From positions 1 through 64,000 of the forward strand of contig NZ_KB904668.1 of assembly GCF_000380165.1 (NCBI RefSeq): a DNA stretch of 64,000 bases, given 5' to 3'. Made by a program: the position numbers and the translations under genes. This document shows positions 1-8,231 of this stretch, in pieces (the stretch's first letter is position 1; the number at the start of each line of letters is the position of its first letter). The notes beneath the pieces are model-generated. The model did no database searches. It was not told where the DNA came from and saw only the letters and a list, made by a program, of their open reading frames with translations. The DNA is from Wenjunlia vitaminophila DSM 41686. GTDB lineage: Bacteria > Actinomycetota > Actinomycetes > Streptomycetales > Streptomycetaceae.

Positions 1-246
1 GCCTATCTCCGCGGCCGAGGCATCAAAGCAGCGATCCCTGAACGGATCGACCAGATCAACGGCCGCATCCGGCGAGGCGAGAGCAGGTGCCGACTCAACC
101 GCGCGGCCTACCGCCGCCGCAACGTCGTCGAACGCTGCTTCAACCGGCTCAAGCACAACAAAGCCCTGGCCACCCGCTACGACAAACGCGCCCGCCACTA
201 CCAAGCCCTGGTCACCCTCGCCTGCCTGCGACTCTGGCTGCCCTGA
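1..246 (+). CDS. IS5-family transposase, C-terminal fragment (cut by window edge)
   Basis: The open frame enters from the left edge and ends at a TGA at 244-246, giving the last 81 residues of a DDE transposase. The C-terminal segment NVVERCFNRLKHNKALATRY, with the E and the R/K-rich helix after it, is typical of IS5-group transposases, where the glutamate completes the catalytic triad. The frame ends only 15 bp from the stop of the convergent DUF5063 gene, so the insertion sequence sits right at the 3' edge of the recR operon. I cannot see its 5' end or its left inverted repeat, and I could not place a clear right inverted repeat. Confidence 0.8.
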   Translation, partial: AYLRGRGIKAAIPERIDQINGRIRRGESRCRLNRAAYRRRNVVERCFNRLKHNKALATRYDKRARHYQALVTLACLRLWLP

Positions 247-261
247 CTTTGCGGACACGAC

Positions 262-930
262 CTAGCGCGGGCGCAGCCCCAGGGGTTCGGCGATCTCCGC
301 CGCCATCACCGCACCGGCCTCCCGCTCGATGTTCTCGTCCGCCGCGGCGCTGTCCGTGTCCATGCCGTCCACCAGAGCGTCCAGCGGGGTGTCCAGACGG
401 ACGTGGGCGACCAGCGACTGCAGGGCCCGCAGCACCGCGCTGGCGGTGGCGCCCCAGTTCGACAGGTACGAGAACTGCCACCACCACAGCGCCTCCGCGG
501 TGCGGCCGGCCTTGTAGTGGACCAGGCCGTGGGAGAGGTCGGTGACCACGTCCGCGATGTCGTCCGAGATCCGGCAGGTGACCGGTGTGGAACGGGGGAC
601 GTAGGGGTCGAAGACCTCCGAGTAGACGTCCACCGGCGCCAGCAGCTCGGCGAGGCGTTCCCGGAGCTGGTCGGCGTCCGGTTCCGGGCCGGCATCGGGC
701 TCGTACCGGTCGTCCGGCAGCACGTCCTCGACGGCCCCGAGCCGGCCGCCGGCCAGCAGGAGCTGGGAGACCTCAAGGAGCAGCATGGAGATCGCGCTGC
801 CCGGCTCGTCGCCCCTGGCGACCTCGCGCACCGCGACGATGAAACTCTCGATCTGGTCACTGATCTGGACGGCGAAGTCGGTTGGGCCGTCGGACGGCGG
901 AACGGAAGCGGTGATGGTCGTGTCAGACAT
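262..930 (-). CDS. DUF5063 domain protein
   Basis: This 222-residue protein begins [15 protein letters not shown] and carries the acidic, tryptophan-containing alpha-helical pattern ([16 protein letters not shown] near residue 165) of the actinobacterial DUF5063 family. The family has no established function. It regularly sits immediately after recR in actinomycetes, as here. The ATG at 930 overlaps the recR stop by 8 bp, which implies translational coupling. A longer upstream frame exists but would run into recR, and the ATG is the conserved-looking start. A GGGAG lies about 11 bases before it. Confidence 0.85.
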   Translation of the reverse strand: MSDTTITASVPPSDGPTDFAVQISDQIESFIVAVREVARGDEPGSAISMLLLEVSQLLLAGGRLGAVEDVLPDDRYEPDAGPEPDADQLRERLAELLAPVDVYSEVFDPYVPRSTPVTCRISDDIADVVTDLSHGLVHYKAGRTAEALWWWQFSYLSNWGATASAVLRALQSLVAHVRLDTPLDALVDGMDTDSAAADENIEREAGAVMAAEIAEPLGLRPR

Positions 931-1522
931 CGAGTAGTCGTCTCCCTTCGAAGGCCCGTCCCAGGGTGACCTCGTCGGCGTACTCCAGGTCTCCCCCCAC
1001 AGGCAGACCACTCGCCAGCCTGGTCACCTTCAAACCCATGGGCTTGACCATGCGGGCGAGATAGGTGGCGGTGGCCTCCCCCTCCAGGTTGGGGTCGGTG
1101 GCCAGAATTAGCTCGGTGACGGACCCGTCGGCGAGCCTGCCGAGGAGCTCCCGTATCCGCAGGTCGTCCGGTCCGACGCCCTCGATCGGGCTGATGGCCC
1201 CGCCCAGGACGTGGTAACGGCCGCGGAACTCCCGGGTGCGTTCGATGGCGACGACGTCCTTGGACTCCTCCACCACGCAGATCACCGCGGGGTCGCGGCG
1301 CGGGTCCTGGCAGACCCGGCACCGCTCGTCCTGGGCGACGTTCCCGCACACGACGCAGAACCGCACCTTGGCCTTGACCTCGGTGAGCGCGTGGGCGAGC
1401 CGACGCACGTCGGTGGGATCGGCCTGGAGGATGTGGAACGCGATCCGCTGCGCGCTCTTGGGACCGACGCCGGGCAGCCTGCCGAGCTCGTCGATGAGGT
1501 CCTGGACCACGCCCTCGTACAC
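923..1522 (-). CDS. recR: Recombination mediator RecR
   Basis: RecR helps load RecA at gaps within the RecF pathway of recombinational repair. The 199-residue protein has the helix-hairpin-helix segment [13 protein letters not shown] near residue 13, a zinc finger of four cysteines ([16 protein letters not shown], about residues 57-72), and a Toprim domain with IEE-type acidic residues and the [15 protein letters not shown] segment. The length matches the family. Translation starts at a GTG at 1522 preceded by AAGGAAGG at good spacing. It follows YbaB, the usual partner, and overlaps DUF5063 downstream. Confidence 0.97.
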   Translation of the reverse strand: MYEGVVQDLIDELGRLPGVGPKSAQRIAFHILQADPTDVRRLAHALTEVKAKVRFCVVCGNVAQDERCRVCQDPRRDPAVICVVEESKDVVAIERTREFRGRYHVLGGAISPIEGVGPDDLRIRELLGRLADGSVTELILATDPNLEGEATATYLARMVKPMGLKVTRLASGLPVGGDLEYADEVTLGRAFEGRRLLDV

Positions 1523-1614
1523 GTTCGCCTTCCTTCCGTCGTTCGCCGTGCCGCCGCCCCGGTCCGCCCGTCACCGGCCCCCCCGCGTGCGGAGGTGCCC
1601 GTCCGCGGACGCGG

Positions 1615-1953
1615 CTAGAACGGCAGGCCGGGGATGCCGCCGCCGAGTCCCTGGGCGAGCGGGCCGAGCTTCTGCTGCTGGAGGTTCTGGGCTGCGTTGT
1701 TGGCGTCCCGGACGGCTGCCAGGACCAGGTCGGCCAGCGTCTCGGTGTCGTCCGGGTCCACGGCCTCCGGGGAGATGTACAGGCTCTGCAGCTCGCCCGC
1801 CCCGCTCACGGTGGCCTTCACCAGACCACCGCCGGCCGATCCCTCGACCATGGTCTCGGCGAGCTCCTGCTGGGCGGCAGCGAGGTCCTGCTGCATCTTC
1901 TGGGCCTGCTGGAGGAGCTGCTGCATGTTGGGCTGGCCACCGGGGAACACCAC
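1615..1953 (-). CDS. YbaB/EbfC family nucleoid-associated protein
   Basis: This is a small DNA-binding protein of 112 residues, normally encoded between dnaX and recR, and both neighbours are present here. The N-terminal part is a glutamine-rich helix ([20 protein letters not shown]), followed by the family's central beta region with [20 protein letters not shown] and an [16 protein letters not shown] helix. It forms dimers that bind DNA with little sequence preference. The GTG start at 1953 has AGGAG eight bases upstream. An internal ATG is possible but has no ribosome-binding site. The product should bind the chromosome and may work alongside RecR. Confidence 0.93.
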   Translation of the reverse strand: MVFPGGQPNMQQLLQQAQKMQQDLAAAQQELAETMVEGSAGGGLVKATVSGAGELQSLYISPEAVDPDDTETLADLVLAAVRDANNAAQNLQQQKLGPLAQGLGGGIPGLPF

Positions 1954-2138
1954 TGATCTTGCTCCTAGCTGACGACGGTGCGCGTAGCGCGGGTGCGAGT
2001 AGGGCGAGCCTACGTCGTCGAGCGGTTGATCGCCGTATCACCGTGCTGGAGCAACGAGAAGGACGTGCGCGGGCCGCCCGCCGGGGAGCGGGCGCCCCCG
2101 TGGCCGAGCGCGTCGGGGACCTGCGGGGGCGACCGGGG

Positions 2139-4442
2139 TCAGTCGCGCGGGATCTCCTCGACGACCACTCCGCCGAGCTCGCGCACGATGAGGTCGTGCC
2201 CGGTCAGCGCGGCCTCGTCGAGATCCGGGTCGTCCTCCTGGGGGATGTCGTCCTCCGGGGCCACCGGCGGCGGAACCGGCCCGGGCGGTGGCGCGGCGCG
2301 ACCCGGGGCGTTCCCCGGGGCGTTCCCCGACGTGGGTGGTGCCGGGGCGGGCGCCGGGACCGTGGGCGCGCTCGCCGTACCTGGCGGGCCCGCCAGCCCG
2401 GTCGCCGGTCCGGGGGCGGGACTCACCGGTCCGGGGCGGGACGGCGGGGGGGCGGTCGGCGCGGGGGCGCCCGAGCCGGCCCCGCCGGTGGCGGACGGGT
2501 CCACGATGGCCTCGACCCGCCACTGGTGGCCGAGGTCGCCCACGGCCTGGCGCAGCACCTCGTCGCTCCCGCCGTTGACGAAGCTGTCCCTGGCCCCGAC
2601 GTTCCCGAACGAGATCTGGAGGGTGCCGCCGTCGAACCCGGCGACCTGCGCGTTCTGGCTGAGCAGGATCCAGGTGAACCGGCGCCGGTGCTTCACCGCG
2701 TCGAGGATCTGCGGCCACATCTGGCGCACCGCCGCCGCGCCGCCGTCCACGGCCTGCGCCGTCGGTGCCGTGGCCGCGAAGGTCGTCGCGGCGGGGGGTG
2801 CGGGGGGTGTGCTGGACGCGGGGGGCGCGGTGGACGCGGGGGGTGCCACCGCCTGCCCGGCGGCGGCCCCCGCCGGCTGGGCCGCCTGCCCGGGCTGCGG
2901 GATTCCCGGTGCCGGCTGAGGCCCTCCCGGGGCGGGCTTGGGGCCCCGCGGTACCGGCCAGGCGCCCGGCCGACCCGTGGGAGGGGCGCCGGCCACCGAG
3001 CCCTCCGCCCCCACCCCCCCGTTCGGGGGCGGGACGACGTGCGCAGGGGACGGCGTCGCCGGGCCGCCCAGCACCAGCCCGCTGGTCGTGCGACCCCCCG
3101 CCCCCGCCCCCGTCTCCGGCCCGTCCGCCGCTGTGGTCGGTGCCGCCGGTGCTGTCAGTGCGGTCGGTGCGGTCGGTGCGGCTCCCGCGGGGTGGGCCGG
3201 GAACCCGCCCGGAGCCCCGCCGCGCACCGCGACCGACTCCGCGACACCGATCGTCGGCCCGACGGGCAGCACCCCCCCGCCCAGGGCGACGCCCCGCTCC
3301 AGCTTCTCCAGCCGGGCCTGGAGCGACCGCTCGTCGTCATACGCCCCGGGCAGCAGCACCCGGGCACAGATCAGCTCGAGCTGCAGCCGGGGCGAGGTCG
3401 CCCCGCGCATCTCGGTGAGCCCGGTGTTCACCAGGTCAGCGGCCCGGCTCAGCTCGGCCGACCCGAACACCGAGGCCTGGGCCTGCATCCGCTCCACCAC
3501 GTCCGCGGGCGCGTCGATCAGCCCCTTCTCGCCTGCGTCGGGCACCGCGGCAAGGATCACCAGGTCACGCAGCCGCTCCAGCAGGTCGGCGACGAACCGG
3601 CGCGGATCGTGCCCGCCCTCGATGACCCGGTCCACCACCTCGAACACCGCGGCGCCGTCGTGCGCCGCGAACGCGTCCACCACCTCGTCCAGCAGGGCGG
3701 CGTCGGTGTAGCCGAGCAGGGCCGTCGCCATGGCGTACGTCACGCCCTGCTCGCCCGCCCCCGCGAGCAACTGGTCCATCACGGACATGGAGTCCCGCAC
3801 CGAGCCCGCGCCCGCCCGGACCACCAGCGGCAGCACCCCGTCATCGACCGCGATGCCCTCCCGGGAGCACACCTCCCCCAGGTAGTCACGCAGCGTCCCC
3901 GGCGGAACCAACCGGAACGGGTAGTGGTGGGTGCGCGACCGGATGGTGCCGATGACCTTCTCCGGCTCGGTGGTCGCGAAGATGAACTTCAGGTGCTCCG
4001 GCGGCTCCTCGACCACCTTCAGCAGGGCGTTGAACCCCGCCGGGGTGACCATGTGCGCCTCGTCGATGATGTAGATCTTGTACCGACTGGACGCGGGCCC
4101 GAAGAACGCCTTCTCCCGCAGGTCACGGGCGTCATCCACACCACCGTGGGACGCCGCGTCGATCTCGATCACGTCGATCGACCCCGGCCCGTTCCGCGCC
4201 AGGTCCTGGCAGGACCTGCACTCCCCGCACGGGTCGGGGGTGGGCCCCCGCTCGCAGTTCAGGCAGCGGGCCAGGATGCGCGCACTGGTCGTCTTGCCAC
4301 AGCCCCGCGGGCCGCTGAACAGGTACGCGTGGTTCACCCGGTTGTTCCGCAGCGCCTGCTGGAGCGGACCGGTGACGTGCTCCTGACCGATGACCTCGGC
4401 GTAGGTCTCGGGGCGATAGCGGCGGTAGAGAGCGAGCGACAC
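2139..4442 (-). CDS. dnaX: DNA polymerase III subunit gamma/tau
   Basis: This is the clamp-loader ATPase of the replisome. From the chosen GTG (4442) the protein is 767 residues. VSLALYRRYRPETYAEVIGQ opens the AAA+ domain, with Walker A GPRGCGKTT near residue 44, zinc cysteines at about 63, 72, 75 and 78, Walker B IIDEAHM, and the sensor region FATTEPEKVIGTIRSR. A long proline/alanine/glycine linker (about 400-600) leads to a C-terminal tau-type domain (ILDAVKHRRRFTWILLSQNA). The frame stays open upstream through the SRP RNA gene; an ATG at 4472 is the alternative start. Neither start has a strong ribosome-binding site, and I prefer the GTG because homologues begin at SLALYRR. Confidence 0.95.
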   Translation of the reverse strand: MSLALYRRYRPETYAEVIGQEHVTGPLQQALRNNRVNHAYLFSGPRGCGKTTSARILARCLNCERGPTPDPCGECRSCQDLARNGPGSIDVIEIDAASHGGVDDARDLREKAFFGPASSRYKIYIIDEAHMVTPAGFNALLKVVEEPPEHLKFIFATTEPEKVIGTIRSRTHHYPFRLVPPGTLRDYLGEVCSREGIAVDDGVLPLVVRAGAGSVRDSMSVMDQLLAGAGEQGVTYAMATALLGYTDAALLDEVVDAFAAHDGAAVFEVVDRVIEGGHDPRRFVADLLERLRDLVILAAVPDAGEKGLIDAPADVVERMQAQASVFGSAELSRAADLVNTGLTEMRGATSPRLQLELICARVLLPGAYDDERSLQARLEKLERGVALGGGVLPVGPTIGVAESVAVRGGAPGGFPAHPAGAAPTAPTALTAPAAPTTAADGPETGAGAGGRTTSGLVLGGPATPSPAHVVPPPNGGVGAEGSVAGAPPTGRPGAWPVPRGPKPAPGGPQPAPGIPQPGQAAQPAGAAAGQAVAPPASTAPPASSTPPAPPAATTFAATAPTAQAVDGGAAAVRQMWPQILDAVKHRRRFTWILLSQNAQVAGFDGGTLQISFGNVGARDSFVNGGSDEVLRQAVGDLGHQWRVEAIVDPSATGGAGSGAPAPTAPPPSRPGPVSPAPGPATGLAGPPGTASAPTVPAPAPAPPTSGNAPGNAPGRAAPPPGPVPPPVAPEDDIPQEDDPDLDEAALTGHDLIVRELGGVVVEEIPRD

Positions 4443-4564
4443 GCTACCGACGATAACGGGACCGAAGGACATCCCGTCCCGCCCGCCGACCCCCGGCGGC
4501 CCTCGCGCCCCGGTCGGGACTCCGCCCACGCGAAGATCCCCACGCGAAGATCTCCCACGCGAAG

Positions 4565-4661
4565 ACCCCCCGTGCACCCGCCAGAGCTCACCTACCCTTG
4601 CTGCCTTCCGGCCCTGGGGGGGTTCAGCGAGATAGCGCCGCACGAGGGGCTTCCCCCAGCC
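4565..4661 (-). ncRNA. ffs: Signal recognition particle small RNA (4.5S type)
   Basis: Read on the minus strand, the segment contains the conserved SRP domain IV signature: GGGCCGGAAGGCAGCAAGGG, followed by GTAGGTGAGCTCTGG. The flanking 5' GGGGGAAGCCCC and 3' GTGCACGGGGGG arms close the long hairpin. The RNA binds Ffh and targets nascent membrane and secreted proteins. Its position just upstream of dnaX and beside a tRNA-Ser gene is the usual streptomycete arrangement. The ends are estimated from the base-pairing limits and may be off by several bases. Confidence 0.93.
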
Positions 4662-4748
4662 TAGCGGATCCCCGCCCCACCCCCGACCACGGTCCCGTTC
4701 CGGTAAGCGGTTCGCGAACACTCCCGCTCACCCTGTACCCTCTCCCAC

Positions 4749-4833
4749 GGAGGATTCGCCTAGAGGCCTAGGGCGCACGCTTGGAAAGCGTGTTGGGGGC
4801 AACCCCTCACGAGTTCGAATCTCGTATCCTCCG
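4749..4833 (+). tRNA. tRNA-Ser (anticodon GGA)
   Basis: The acceptor arms GGAGGAT (4749-4755) and ATCCTCC (4826-4832) pair fully, with G as discriminator base and no encoded CCA. The anticodon stem CACGC/GCGTG encloses the loop TTGGAAA, giving anticodon GGA (serine, UCC/UCU codons). A long variable arm (GGGGGCAACCCCT) and TTCGAAT in the T loop confirm a class II tRNA. The 3' half from the anticodon stem is the integration site of the adjoining island and is copied at 26181, 28818 and 31899. This is the only copy with a 5' half. Confidence 0.97.
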
Positions 4834-4841
4834 CAGCCGCC
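4780..4841 (+). repeat. attL: left 62-bp direct repeat at tRNA-Ser 3' end
   Basis: The 62 bases from the anticodon stem of tRNA-Ser to eight bases past its 3' end are repeated without a mismatch at 26181-26242. A tRNA-half direct repeat of this kind is the standard footprint of integration by a tyrosine recombinase, and incoming DNA restored the tRNA. The sequences diverge immediately outside both ends. The interval of about 21.4 kb between the copies is read as the integrated island. Confidence 0.9.
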
Positions 4842-4853
4842 CACCTGGGCAAA

Positions 4854-4888
4854 CGAAGGGTCCGACCGCTGAGCGGTCGGACCCTTCG
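4854..4888 (+). terminator. Hairpin terminator after tRNA-Ser
   Basis: A perfect 16-bp inverted repeat (CGAAGGGTCCGACCGC with its complement) encloses a 3-base loop TGA, 20 bases after the tRNA. It should end tRNA transcription. Structurally equivalent hairpins with a different stem core but the same CGAAGGG/CCCTTCG ends follow the second att copy (26256-26290), and a similar one follows the third. The terminator therefore appears to have been carried with each integration. Confidence 0.85.
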
Positions 4889-4897
4889 TCGTCGCGT

Positions 4898-4916
4898 GGT
4901 CTCAGTTTTGGTCTCA
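4898..4916 (+). repeat. 19-bp repeat near attL (paired GGTCTCA)
   Basis: The sequence GGTCTCAGTTTTGGTCTCA occurs here and again, identically, at 26067-26085 near the right end. Each copy contains two GGTCTCA heptamers on a 12-bp period. Read on the minus strand it encodes E-T-K-T-E-T, a composition seen at the C-terminus of some actinobacterial integrases, so it may be a relic of an integrase 3' end. Alternatively it may be an arm-type recombinase-binding site. The sequence alone does not decide. Confidence 0.5.
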
Positions 4917-5243
4917 GTTGCGTGGGGCGGACGGCCGTGGATCTCCACGGACAGGCTTCGGCTGCTCTCTGCCGACGACCAGGTCACCGGGGTCCTGATC
5001 GCCGACCGCATCGAGACCAAGATCCTTCTGAATGACCAACGTGAGGCTTCGCGGCAACGTGCGGGCCCCACCAGCCCGAGCCAGCTCCTTGAACCGGCCA
5101 GCGGAGAGGTCAACCAAGCGGCCCCGGTGCTACGAACACCGGGGCCGAAGTAGAGGCTCCACCGCACAACCATTTATCCCTGAACGATCGAAACCGGAGG
5201 CCGGGGTTGCCGCCCCGTAATGGCCTGCCGGATGAGGAGCTCT
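4917..5243. other. Island left end, no convincing gene
   Basis: About 330 bp between the paired GGTCTCA repeat and the first island gene. Short open frames exist on both strands (for example 4914-5117 minus and 5032-5220 plus), but none has a recognisable domain or a good ribosome-binding site. The place where an integrase or excisionase would be expected holds only these fragments. The last bases (5234-5239) carry the GAGGAG ribosome-binding site of the next gene. Confidence 0.5.
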
Positions 5244-6881
5244 ATGCCCCAAGGTACGACCCTGTCGCCCCAGATGCCATCCCACTTCGGTGAGGGCCCC
5301 ACTCCAATGGAGCCGCCCTGCAACGTGGACGCCGAGCGCGCGATCCTCGGCGCCTGCATGCACAAAGCCGACATCATCGATGAGGTCCGGCCCATCCTGG
5401 GCGACGACGCCTTCTACCGACCCGCGCACGAGACCATCTGGCGCGCGCTCCTCGCCCAGCACCGCGAGGACAAGCCGACTGACCCGATCGTCCTCACCGA
5501 GCCGCTCCAGCAGCAAGGTGACCTGCAGCAGGTCGGTGGTCACCCCTACATCTTCCAGCTCGCGGGCGCGCCCTACGGCACTAGCAGCGCGGAGCACCAC
5601 GCGGAGATCGTCCGCGAAAAGGCCGACCTGCGGCGCCTGGTGACCTCCGCCGTGCGTACCCTCCAGCGGGCCCAGGAGCCCGGTGCGGATCCGGAGGCGA
5701 TACGCAGCGAGGTCGAAGCCGAGGTACGCGCCGAACGCGATCGCGCACTCGCGTCGGGGCAGGGACGACTGTCCCGCTTCGCCACCGACGGGTGGTCGTT
5801 CGTTAAAGAGAGCGGCGCAGACGCCGAGCCCCTGTGGGGCAGGCGTGAGAAGACCGTCTGGGCCCCCGGCGAGAGCCTGATGATCGTCGGGGCTCCGGGC
5901 GTCGGCAAGACCACCTTGGCCCATCAGATGATCTTCGCCCGCCTCGGCTTGCAGGAGACCGTCCTGGAGATGCCAGTCGCGCCCAGCAGGCGGATCCTCT
6001 ACCTTGCGATGGACCGTCCCAAGCAGATCGCCAAGGCCATGGCCCGCCGCGTCTTCCCCACCGACGAGAAGATCCCGCGCGAGCGGCTCGTCGTCTGGGA
6101 GGGTCCGCTGCCTGCCACACCCGACAAGGAGCCCGACCTCCTCGCCGACCTCGCCGCCCACCAGGCAGACACAATCGTGATCGACAGTCTCAAGGATGCG
6201 GTCAGCACGATGGTCGACGACAGCCTCGCGGTCGCCTTCCACAACGCCCGCATGCGCGCCCTGCGAGGCGGCGTGGAGATCATGGAGCTGCACCACCAGC
6301 GCAAGGCCACCGCCGACGCACCGCGCGGCCAGCGCCCCAGCCTGGACCAGGTCTACGGCTCCACCTGGATCACCGCCGGCGCGGGCAGCGTCCTGTTCGT
6401 CACCGGCCGGGCAGGCGACCCAGCCGTCACCCTGCACCACCTCAAGACCCCCACCGGTGAAGTCGGCCCTCTGGACGTCACGCACGACCATGTGCGCGGC
6501 ACTACCACCGTCGACCCCACCAAGGACCCAGCCGCCCTGCTGCGTAACGCCCCCAATGGGCTGACCGCACGCGACCGGGCGACCATCCTCATCGGCGGGG
6601 GCGACCCCGAACGTGCCGACATCGAGAAGGCGCGACGCCACCTCAGCCGCCTCGTCGACAGCGGCCTGGCCACCAAGGCCGACGGCGTCGCCGGCGGAGC
6701 CGGAGGCGGCCAGCAGACCCGCTACTACGCCTCCGCACGCCATCTCACCGCCGTCGGCCGGGAGTGGGGCCGGTCGACCTCCGCATTGCGGAGCCCCTGC
6801 AACGGCAACAGCGAATCGAACACCATGCCGATCTTCGGGCGGAGCTGCTTATACCGAGGGACACTGACATCGCTCCCGTGA
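5244..6881 (+). CDS. DnaB N-terminal domain / RecA-fold ATPase
   Basis: This 545-residue protein combines a DnaB-type N-terminal helical domain (NVDAERAILGACMHKADIID from residue 28) with a RecA-fold ATPase: Walker A GAPGVGKTT at about 216-224 and Walker B TIVIDSLKD with D314. The ATPase part resembles RepA/AAA_25 proteins more than a full DnaB, and the canonical DnaB C-terminal motifs are not obvious. A winged-helix-like C-terminal segment (TARDRATILIGGGDPERADIEKARRHL) follows. I chose the ATG at 5244 because GAGGAG lies four bases upstream; an ATG at 5220 has none. It may be an element replication helicase, or an accessory ATPase of the defence genes that follow. Confidence 0.7.
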   Translation: MPQGTTLSPQMPSHFGEGPTPMEPPCNVDAERAILGACMHKADIIDEVRPILGDDAFYRPAHETIWRALLAQHREDKPTDPIVLTEPLQQQGDLQQVGGHPYIFQLAGAPYGTSSAEHHAEIVREKADLRRLVTSAVRTLQRAQEPGADPEAIRSEVEAEVRAERDRALASGQGRLSRFATDGWSFVKESGADAEPLWGRREKTVWAPGESLMIVGAPGVGKTTLAHQMIFARLGLQETVLEMPVAPSRRILYLAMDRPKQIAKAMARRVFPTDEKIPRERLVVWEGPLPATPDKEPDLLADLAAHQADTIVIDSLKDAVSTMVDDSLAVAFHNARMRALRGGVEIMELHHQRKATADAPRGQRPSLDQVYGSTWITAGAGSVLFVTGRAGDPAVTLHHLKTPTGEVGPLDVTHDHVRGTTTVDPTKDPAALLRNAPNGLTARDRATILIGGGDPERADIEKARRHLSRLVDSGLATKADGVAGGAGGGQQTRYYASARHLTAVGREWGRSTSALRSPCNGNSESNTMPIFGRSCLYRGTLTSLP

Positions 6882-7064
6882 CTGCGATCAGTTCAAGCCA
6901 CTTTCGGGCTTTTCGTCACGTGCCTTGACGATTGCGTGTTCTCCGGCGTGCTCCGTTTGACGAGGTGCGAGCCGAGCCAAGAGCGTGCTCGTCCCGTACC
7001 TAATCGGCTGAAAGGCGTGCACTCTGGCGGTCGCTTGCGGTGCCGTGGGTCACCCTGATCAGCC

Positions 7065-8231
7065 ATGGCGCGCGAACAGAAGGATGTGGCGCTGACCAAC
7101 GTGGTCGGCGCACGAACGGCCACAGTGAAGCTGGTTGGTGACCTGACGACGGCCGGGCTGCGTGCCGCCCAGGCATGGTCGGTTCGCCGGGAGCAGCCCG
7201 AGGCATGGCGAGAGGTCTCGCGCATGCACGGGGTGTTCCTCAGCCTGCTGTCTCCCGGCTGCGGGCCGGCGACACCGCGCGACCTGATCAAGTTTCTCCA
7301 CCGCCCCATGAGGGAGTGGGTGCCGCTCACCTGGGACTCGCTACCCGACGAGCTCGGCTCCTTCAAGATCCTTGGGGCGGACGACTTGCTGACCGGTGAT
7401 GCCGTCGAGTACGGGTCCGACTACAGCGAGGCCCTCTTCGAGAACCACGAGGCCGGCATCGATTGGGTACCCCGGTGGGCCAGGCAGACGTTCGAAAGAG
7501 TCGAGCGCTCCATCTACACGGTGCTGTCGTCAGCTGGGCAGGAGGAGTACGTCGCCACGAGGCAGATGCTGATCGAGGTACCGGCGGGGACAGCGGACCG
7601 CGTCAGCGACGAGCTGCACGCGCGCGGCGCGCTGCACACCGAGGCATATGAGCCGCTGCCACCGGACCGGCAGTTCGTGGTGGGGCACGAGTCCTGGTAC
7701 GTACCGTGTCCGACGTGCAAGTGGCCCATGCACGTCCAAGGCGCGTCGCTGGCGTGTCGGTATCCTCCACACTTCGGCCGGTTCCAGGTAACGGACGAGC
7801 GTGACGACAGCGGCGCGCCACGAGTTCGCGGTCCCGTGGCGGCGTGCGCATTCAGCGCCGCCGACGTGGTGTGCGTGCACGAGGCGGTCTGGCGCTACAT
7901 CACGGTCCCCGGCGTCACCGAGGTCGCCTTGATGACGTGGCTGGCGGATCAGCCTGGAATCGGCGACGACGCGGTGACGAAGTGGCCGCACAAAGACAGG
8001 TGGGACATTACCGTGCGGGCCGGCGCCACCGTCTTCGAGGTCGACCTCAAGGACACCAGATCCCCGTCGAAGATCACCGCCAGGCCACCCCGGGCCCGGC
8101 ACGTCGTGGTGCCCGACTACCGGGCCTGGCAGGTCGCCCAGCTGCGACGCTCACTGCCCGCGGGCTACGAGGTTCGTACGGTGCGCGCGTTCAAGACCGC
8201 GATCCGGAACGCCCTGAAGGAGGCGCGGTGA
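7065..8231 (+). CDS. pPIWI-RE island REase-like protein with zinc knuckle
   Basis: This 388-residue protein is the first gene of the three-gene pPIWI-RE set. The N-terminal 200 residues form the family's helical region of unknown role. A zinc-knuckle-like cluster follows (C215-P-T-C218, then C231 and CRYPPHFGRF). The C-terminal part fits a restriction-endonuclease fold: helix with E286, then WDITV with D314, then VFEVDLKD with D327 and K329, the usual D...DxK arrangement, and a conserved-looking RHVVVPDY strand. Its frame overlaps the helicase as GTGA. The ATG at 7065 lacks a clear ribosome-binding site; the GTG at 7086 has AGAAGGA but only about two bases before it. The nuclease assignment is by motif reading only. 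Confidence 0.75.
   Translation: MAREQKDVALTNVVGARTATVKLVGDLTTAGLRAAQAWSVRREQPEAWREVSRMHGVFLSLLSPGCGPATPRDLIKFLHRPMREWVPLTWDSLPDELGSFKILGADDLLTGDAVEYGSDYSEALFENHEAGIDWVPRWARQTFERVERSIYTVLSSAGQEEYVATRQMLIEVPAGTADRVSDELHARGALHTEAYEPLPPDRQFVVGHESWYVPCPTCKWPMHVQGASLACRYPPHFGRFQVTDERDDSGAPRVRGPVAACAFSAADVVCVHEAVWRYITVPGVTEVALMTWLADQPGIGDDAVTKWPHKDRWDITVRAGATVFEVDLKDTRSPSKITARPPRARHVVVPDYRAWQVAQLRRSLPAGYEVRTVRAFKTAIRNALKEAR

Noticed and set aside
2280-3240. Repeat or CRISPR-like array in the proline-rich stretch of dnaX
   Set aside because: It is the low-complexity linker of DnaX, with no regular repeat-spacer pattern. I found no CRISPR array anywhere in the window.
1236-4664. Long plus-strand open frame opposite dnaX and recR
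   Set aside because: It is an artefact of high GC. The opposite strand encodes clear RecR, YbaB and DnaX, and the translation is low-complexity R/P/G with no domain.
4760-5173. Minus-strand frame as an integrase gene
   Set aside because: It has no R-H-R-Y tyrosine-recombinase motifs and runs through the tRNA. At most it contains a vestigial integrase tail.
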